DNA of 64,000 nt, taken from the NCBI RefSeq assembly GCF_022513635.1, contig NZ_JAKWBL010000002.1, positions 62,001 through 126,000 of the forward strand. The letters are read 5' to 3'. The number at the start of each line of letters is the position of its first letter. Within the stretch, counting starts at the first letter, position 1. A model generated the notes under the pieces. It searched no databases. It saw only the letters and a program-made list of their open reading frames with translations, and was not told the DNA's origin. A program made the position numbers and the translations under genes. This stretch comes from Paraniabella ginsengisoli. GTDB taxonomy: Bacteria; Bacteroidota; Bacteroidia; Chitinophagales; Chitinophagaceae. This document shows positions 59,477 to 64,000 of this stretch, in pieces.

Positions 59477-60847
59477 ATGATTATATTTGCCATTGTGAAA
59501 AAATTATTCTCTTCTATTACTGTTTTAATTACGTTGTCTTTAATCGGCATTATCGTAATGCAAATTTCATGGCTTAAAAACCTCATTGCATTGCGTGAAG
59601 AACAGGTGAAACAGAGTATTGACAAGGTTTATGGAAATGTTGTGGATGAATTCAGCCATCTAAGAGATCAGTATATAAATAACGCTGCAACTGATGATTA
59701 TAATAACCTTTTTTCTCAAAGAGGTTTTTTTGACAATTACAGGTCTATAACCATAGGATCTAAACTAAGCAGTGATGAAATTGAAAAGATCATCCAGCGA
59801 GAACTTGAAAAGGCAGGGCTCGAAAAGATGAAATTTGAATACGCTTTCATGTCTGGTGGCTGGACGAGCAAAAACATAAATATAGACAAACAGTCACCTG
59901 ATTTTTTTATGGCTAGTAATGACTCGCTTAGAAGTTACATGCCTTCAATCATTCCTATTCTTCCTAAAAGCGGCTCCGCATCAGAAAATATAACGAAAGA
60001 AGAGAGCTTAATATTTGTTGTAACAAATTGGAAAACCTTTGTGAAAAAGGCTTTGATCGGAAAAATCATGCTAGCGGTTTTATTTACCCTGGTAATCGTT
60101 GCCGCATTTTACCTTACTGTATATACCATGTTAAGGCAGAAAAAGTTAGGAGAGATCAAGAATGATTTTATTAATAATATGACCCATGAATTTAAAACGC
60201 CAATTGCTACTATTTCACTAGCCGTAGATGCTTTAAAAAATGAGAAAGTAATTGGAGACCCTGAAAAGCTTAATTATTTCAGCGCTATTATAAAGGAAGA
60301 AAATCATCGCATGAATAAGCAGGTGGAAACAATTTTAAAGGCTTCTCAGTTTGAAAAACGTGAAGCTGAAATAGATTTTAAACCTTTGCACGTGCATGAA
60401 GTAATTGAAAACGTTGTGGATAATTTTCAATTGCAATTACATGATAAAAGCGGAGATGCTGAACTTAAGCTAGCCGCTTCAATTGACAGGATAAATGCCG
60501 ACGAAGTACATTTCACCAACCTGGTGAATAATCTTATAGATAACGCTGTAAAGTACTCAAAAGGTAATGTTCCTATTCAGGTAAAAATTTCCACAAGCAA
60601 TACGGCTAATAGTATTGTCATCAAGTTTGAAGATAACGGAATTGGTATGAGTCGGGAAACACAGAAAAGAATCTTCGAAAAATTCTATCGTGCCCATACT
60701 GGTAATTTGCACAATGTAAAAGGCTTTGGTTTGGGATTGAACTATGTAAAGTCGGTTGCCGATTCACACAACGGTTCCGTAAAAGTAGACAGCGTTTTAG
60801 GTAAAGGATCTGTGTTCACGGTAGAATTTCCACTGTTAAATAGTTAG
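59477..60847 (+). CDS. sensor histidine kinase
   Basis: A membrane histidine kinase of about 456 residues. Two transmembrane helices (ITVLITLSLIGIIVMQISW, IGKIMLAVLFTLVIVAAFYL) bracket a periplasmic domain of about 160 residues with no recognised fold. HisKA has NDFINNMTHEFKTPIATISL with the phospho-His; HATPase_c has NNLIDNAVKYS (N box), FEDNGIGMS (G1), KFYRAHTGN (F) and GFGLGLNYV (G2). No response regulator lies next to it; its partner is elsewhere. The frame is open to TTG 59450, but ATG 59477 suits. Confidence 0.93.
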   Translation: MIIFAIVKKLFSSITVLITLSLIGIIVMQISWLKNLIALREEQVKQSIDKVYGNVVDEFSHLRDQYINNAATDDYNNLFSQRGFFDNYRSITIGSKLSSDEIEKIIQRELEKAGLEKMKFEYAFMSGGWTSKNINIDKQSPDFFMASNDSLRSYMPSIIPILPKSGSASENITKEESLIFVVTNWKTFVKKALIGKIMLAVLFTLVIVAAFYLTVYTMLRQKKLGEIKNDFINNMTHEFKTPIATISLAVDALKNEKVIGDPEKLNYFSAIIKEENHRMNKQVETILKASQFEKREAEIDFKPLHVHEVIENVVDNFQLQLHDKSGDAELKLAASIDRINADEVHFTNLVNNLIDNAVKYSKGNVPIQVKISTSNTANSIVIKFEDNGIGMSRETQKRIFEKFYRAHTGNLHNVKGFGLGLNYVKSVADSHNGSVKVDSVLGKGSVFTVEFPLLNS

Positions 60848-60863
60848 AATTTTGTACTTATAA

Positions 60864-60884
60864 TTTAGAGTTTAGGATTTAGTG
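60864..60884. repeat. three-copy heptamer repeat
   Basis: TTTAGAG, TTTAGGA and TTTAGTG in tandem fill the short gap between the kinase and the phosphopantetheinyl transferase. Confidence 0.65.
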
Positions 60885-60893
60885 CTTTTCATC

Positions 60894-61508
60894 ATGCCTG
60901 TTTTTTACCAGCAAAATATTAATGAAACTACCCGGTTGGGTATTTGGAAAATAGAAGAAGATGAATCTTTTTTTAAGCAGTTAATACCATTACACCGAGA
61001 TGTTACGCATCCGCATAAACGGTTACAACATTTAGCGGGACGGTTTTTGTTGAGATATTTGTTTGCAGATTTTCCTTCGGATCTTATTCAGATTGCCGAT
61101 ACCAAAAAACCTTTTTTACCTAACGAGGCTTATCATTTTTCAGTTTCGCATTGTGGAGATTATGCTGCTGCAATTGTTAGTACAAATAACAGAGTGGGAA
61201 TTGATATAGAAATTCCAACGAGTAAAGTAGCAAGGATCCGCCACAAATTTATTAGCAATGATGATGAGCTGTTGCGGCCACAAACTATTGAAGAATTGAC
61301 GCAATTATGGAGCGCAAAAGAAGCCGTATTTAAATGGGATGGAAATGGCGAGGTGGACTTTAAGCAGCATATACAATTGAAGCAATATAAAAGGGACCGC
61401 AGTTTGATGGAATGTTATTTTGTGAAGCGTAATATGCTTATCGATATTCATCTGGAGTATTTGCCACCCATTTGCCTTAGTTATATTTATACACCAACTT
61501 TGCTCTGA
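60894..61508 (+). CDS. 4'-phosphopantetheinyl transferase (Sfp/Sfp-like)
   Basis: Transfers phosphopantetheine from CoA to carrier proteins. The 204-residue length and motifs fit the Sfp superfamily: KPFLPNEAYHFSVSHCGDYA, RVGIDIEIPTSK (Mg-binding Asp and Glu) and LWSAKEAVFKWDG. It starts at ATG 60894 (GTG 60882 also in frame). It could activate the fatty acid ACP or carrier domains elsewhere. Type III PKS enzymes do not use ACP, so it need not serve the 30-kb cluster. Confidence 0.92.
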   Translation: MPVFYQQNINETTRLGIWKIEEDESFFKQLIPLHRDVTHPHKRLQHLAGRFLLRYLFADFPSDLIQIADTKKPFLPNEAYHFSVSHCGDYAAAIVSTNNRVGIDIEIPTSKVARIRHKFISNDDELLRPQTIEELTQLWSAKEAVFKWDGNGEVDFKQHIQLKQYKRDRSLMECYFVKRNMLIDIHLEYLPPICLSYIYTPTLL

Positions 61509-61544
61509 TATGATTTACGAGTTGGATTTATTAGCCAACAATAA

Positions 61545-61605
61545 ACAAATGGCATCTTCGTTGCTACGCTCAGTTCAATTGTAAAATAGATGGCATCCCA
61601 CATAT
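61545..61605. repeat. dispersed intergenic repeat, copy E (inverted)
   Basis: CAAATGGCATCTTCGTTGCT with ACGCTCAGTTC is the inverse of the GAGCG...GCAACGA...GATGCCAT core seen in copies B and C. A second ATGGCATC follows at 61590. Confidence 0.5.
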
Positions 61606-61664
61606 ACGACAATAGGTAACGTGAGTTTATTTTTTTATGAAATACTATAGAATCATCAACAACC

Positions 61665-61745
61665 GGCATTCCGACCGGTAGCGAAGCGGAGTGGAGGAAT
61701 CTCCTAAATTGATGGAGATGCCTCAGCTGCGCTCGGCATGACGAC
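61665..61745. repeat. long imperfect palindrome
   Basis: Inner arms GAGGAATCTCC (61694-61704) and GGAGATGCCTC (61714-61724) differ at one position. The outer arms GCATTCCGACCGGTAGCGAA and CAGCTGCGCTCGGCATGACG pair imperfectly. It resembles MITE-like intergenic palindromes known from many Bacteroidota genomes. Confidence 0.7.
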
Positions 61746-61819
61746 GTTTAGCATGGAGTATCAAATACAAAGACCAAAACTCACGTTAGGTAATTAACAA
61801 GTTGAAATTGAAACCACGA

Positions 61820-62454
61820 ATGATGAAAATCTTTTTTTAATTATCGCCTTTTTTGCAACATCATTTATTGCGGATGCACAGAAAATATCAAAGCATGATT
61901 TAAAAACTGGAGACCTGCTTTTTCAGAATCTGGATTGCGGCGATATGTGTGATGCTATTGAAGCCGTAACTAAAGGTTGGAAGGGGAATTCGTTTTCTCA
62001 TATAGGCATGGTGGAAAAACTAAACGATACGATTTATGTTTGGGAAAGTATGGGGCCAGGTGTAAGAAAGGTTTTATTGGATTCATTTCGAGAACGCTCA
62101 CAGCACCCATTAGTTATTGGCAGATTAAAAAATCAGTATAAAAAGTTTATACCCTCAGCTATTCAATTTATTCATAAAAATAACGGTGTTGCTTACGATC
62201 ACGATTTTTTGTATGGAAACGGTAAGTACTATTGCTCCGAATTAATTTATGATGCTTTGATGTATGCCAATAATAACAAACCGTTTTTTAAGCTTTATCC
62301 CATGACGTTTAAACAGCCGGGCTCCTCATCTTATTTTCCTGTGTGGGTTAATTATTACAAAAGGTTAAATATGCCGATACCTGAAGGGCAGCCAGGATGC
62401 AATCCCGGCGGGCTTTCCAGGTCGAACAAGATTTTTATTGTTGGTGAATTTTAA
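61820..62454 (+). CDS. YiiX-like permuted NlpC/P60 hydrolase, exported (frame-broken start)
   Basis: A papain-like amidase of the YiiX/YebB type, about 211 residues. Start MMKIFFLIIAFFATSFIADA forms a signal peptide after one T is added to 61832-61838. KISKHDLKTGDLLFQNLDCG is the typical opening; the catalytic His is in FSHIGMVEKL and the Cys in YYCSELIYDALM, in the permuted order (His before Cys) that defines this class. Proposed to cleave amides in peptidoglycan or lipids; the substrate is unknown here. It converges with the DUF2130 gene, overlapping its 3' end by four bases. Confidence 0.88.
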
Positions 62455-63669
62455 ACGGGGTCATCATAGTCAAGTAAGTTCAAGTCTACATTCTCCAATC
62501 CGCTGATCCCGTCGATCGATCCTCTGATATGTGTCGCATTAAGCAACACTTTTTCCAGCTGTTTTTCACGTGCTTTCCAAAGCCGTTCCATTGCATCGCG
62601 CTCTCTTTGTATGCTCATTTTCATACTTAAAAACCTTCTCTTATTGCTTTCCATTGTTCCGAAAATTCAGTACTGGTCAGGTATCCGTAAAGCATATTCA
62701 TTTTATCACCTTTGTTTTCCTGGCTTTTTGCGGCATTATAAATTCGGAATATACCGTCACGCAAAACAGAGGCCAATGCTTTTGCCTCCGAAAAAGAACA
62801 TATCCAAACACCATCTTTTTCGCCAAAACATTCCATGTCCTTCGGATACCTTCGTGTAACCAAAATCGCAATATCAGCGCCAAGCGAACGCATATCGGCT
62901 TTTAGTTTTTCTATCCATTCACCGCCAAAATTTTCTGCCCTTTTGCTTTCCCAAATAATTCGGCCGCAATCGGCGCCAAGGTTATTTCTTACTACTTGTA
63001 TACAATCGGCTCCTCGCACACCTTTACCTACTTCTTCAATTCTGTCAAATGGAAAAGCTGTAGCAAGTAGTTCTTCAAGCGCTAATTCCTGGCTTTCGCC
63101 TTGCAATTGCATGGAACCTTGTTCGGCTTTGCGCTTCATCTCGTTAGCCAGTTTTTTCTGATCTTCCAGTTGCTTTTCCAGCTCTCTTAATTTAAGCTGG
63201 TATTCTGTTTCTTTTTGTGCCGACTTTTCTGTTTCAATTTTTCGGAGGCTCTCTGAAAGCTTTTCTCTTTCTTCACTTAATTGTTTTTGAATAGTGAGTT
63301 CTAGTTCAGCTTCTTTGTTTTTTAGTTCCTGCTGTTGTTTTAAAAATTCAGTTTCTCGTTGTCTCGAAAGTTTGAGCTTTTCTTCGTTTTCTTCATTAGA
63401 TTTCTGCAACAAAGACAATTTGTTTTCATAATCGCCTGTAATGGTTTTTCTCAGCTGTTCTTCCAATTGTTTCTGCAATGAAGATTTCTCCAGCTGTAAT
63501 TTGTCCTGCCATTCCTGTTCTTTTTTTGTAATTCAGATAGATGTTCTTCTGTTTTTTTCTTTTGCCAGTCTGTGATTTTTGCACGCAATTCTTTTTCTAC
63601 TTCTTCGCGAATCGCTTCGTTTGGTTCAAACTCATTGCTGCAATTGGGGCACTTTATTTTTGTCGACAT
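62451..63669 (-). CDS. DUF2130 protein with zinc-binding N-terminus and coiled coil (frame-broken twice)
   Basis: A 406-residue protein. It starts MSTKIKCPNCSNEFEPNEAI with a possible zinc-binding pair, followed by a coiled coil over about 160 residues (KLSLLQKSNEENEEKLKLSR, RKIETEKSAQKETEYQLKLR), then the DUF2130 nuclease-like domain: GADCIQVV, CGRIIWESKRAENFGGEWIE and ADIAILVTRRYP. The E-x-K (WESKR) and D-I-A pattern resembles PD-(D/E)XK nucleases. Two homopolymer repairs (T7 at 63521, A5 at 62629) connect QKKEQEWQDKLQLEKSS and AIREGFLSMKMSIQRER. Its role is unknown. Confidence 0.87.
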
Positions 63670-63712
63670 AATCCTTATTGTTATTGCCAAACTTACGATT
63701 GTTTTTATAAAA

Positions 63713-63744
63713 CAATAGCCATTCGCGTTGGCGAATGGCTATTG
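63713..63744 (-). terminator. perfect hairpin terminator
   Basis: A 14-bp perfect stem (CAATAGCCATTCGC with GCGAATGGCTATTG) around GTTG. On the minus strand it is followed by TTTTAT, and it lies 25 bases past the stop of the partial gene at 63770. Confidence 0.85.
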
Positions 63745-63769
63745 CAACTAGCTAAATCAGTAATACTGG

Positions 63770-64000
63770 TTAAGCTTCCTTTTCTTCTTCAGCTTTCATG
63801 TCATATTGTTTAGCACTCAACAGTTCTTTATTCGTGATCGCATAAAAGGTATTGTTGAACTGGCTGAATTGTGCTGCCAGTGAAACTGTTTTATTTGAAA
63901 CACTTGAATCTGCTGAGGCACTTGAATCCATCATTGCTGTTGGAGGTGTCGGAGTACTTGTTGTATCCGTTGGCTCAGTAGGTTCAGGAGTGGGAGTCTG
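63770..64000 (-). CDS. C-terminal end of a Pro/Thr/Ser-rich protein
   Basis: The minus-strand frame is open from the window edge to the stop at 63770-63772 (76 residues). It begins in low-complexity sequence (QTPTPEPTEPTDTTSTPTPP, then MMDSSASADSSVS) and ends with a helical region NKTVSLAAQFSQFNNTFYAI, TNKELLSAKQYDMKAEEEKE. The Pro/Thr stretch is a typical linker. The N-terminal part is outside the window, so no family can be assigned. Confidence 0.7.
   Translation of the reverse strand, partial: QTPTPEPTEPTDTTSTPTPPTAMMDSSASADSSVSNKTVSLAAQFSQFNNTFYAITNKELLSAKQYDMKAEEEKEA

Larger units (their letters stand above)
61509..61819. other. 311-bp gap with two repeats
   Basis: No gene is visible. 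It contains copy E of the dispersed repeat (61545-61605) and a long imperfect palindrome (61665-61745). Confidence 0.75.

Noticed and set aside
60894..61508. Phosphopantetheinyl transferase as part of the type III PKS pathway
   Set aside because: Type III PKS enzymes act on CoA thioesters without ACP, and the gene lies 27 kb away.

Overview
The window is a stretch of a Bacteroidota chromosome, most likely from the Chitinophagaceae or a close relative. The evidence is a SusC/SusD outer-membrane pair, DUF4296, DUF4271 and DUF4197 proteins, the gene order bamD-rpoZ-coaBC-DUF4296, futalosine-route menaquinone genes, a short AtpC, and promoters that fit the Bacteroidota -7 consensus TAnnTTTG. It is AT-rich, gene-dense and mostly housekeeping. 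I saw no rRNA, tRNA, CRISPR array or intact insertion sequence.

The most important caution concerns reading frames. Nearly half of the genes are interrupted by frame breaks, including essential ones (fabD, coaBC, lnt, the pyruvate dehydrogenase E2 gene, hemW, rpoZ). In almost every case, adding one base to a short homopolymer, or two to a dinucleotide repeat, restores an expected family motif. The simplest reading is systematic base under-calling in a long-read assembly, not gene decay, so each such gene is annotated here as one locus.

Layout. 1-2.4 kb: end of trpB, trpA, a TlpA-like thioredoxin. 2.5-8.2 kb (minus): RhlE-type helicase, a palindromic repeat cluster, an M20 amidohydrolase, fabD, folE and two tandem pyruvoyltetrahydropterin synthases. 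8.2-9.7 kb (plus): mqnB and mqnD. 9.7-18.5 kb (minus): photolyase, a class IV aminotransferase, DUF4296, coaBC, rpoZ, bamD, hemD, DUF4271 and an Omp85 protein. 18.6-29.6 kb: hemW, gpsA, a short-chain dehydrogenase, an alpha/beta hydrolase, lnt, an ABC exporter, a YWKNG-repeat lipoprotein, comM and a YceI protein.

29.8-33.7 kb (plus) holds a compact secondary-metabolite locus: UbiA prenyltransferase, type III polyketide synthase, SAM methyltransferase and FAD oxidoreductase, the last three overlapping or nearly so. It is the best candidate for an uncharacterised system. 33.7-36.6 kb holds a CoA-binding protein, a broken GNAT gene, a Xre/RES toxin-antitoxin pair and two small lipoproteins. 36.8-46 kb (minus): pyruvate dehydrogenase E2, dnaX, a small unknown protein and the SusD/SusC pair.

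46-52.7 kb: a small lipoprotein, a tryptophan-rich exported protein, two ferritin-like exported proteins that keep diiron ligands, an ECF sigma factor with an RskA-like anti-sigma factor, a GNAT-like protein and a KilA-N protein. 53-64 kb: an L,D-transpeptidase, atpD and atpC separated by a four-helix-bundle (23S-IVP family) gene flanked by inverted repeats, RDD and DUF4197 proteins, YqgE, a histidine kinase, a phosphopantetheinyl transferase, a YiiX-like protein, a DUF2130 protein and the end of a Pro/Thr/Ser-rich protein.

Intergenic DNA carries several unrelated dispersed repeats: REP-like palindromes, a roughly 50-bp element present at least five times, two longer imperfect palindromes, and short-period quasi-tandem repeats.
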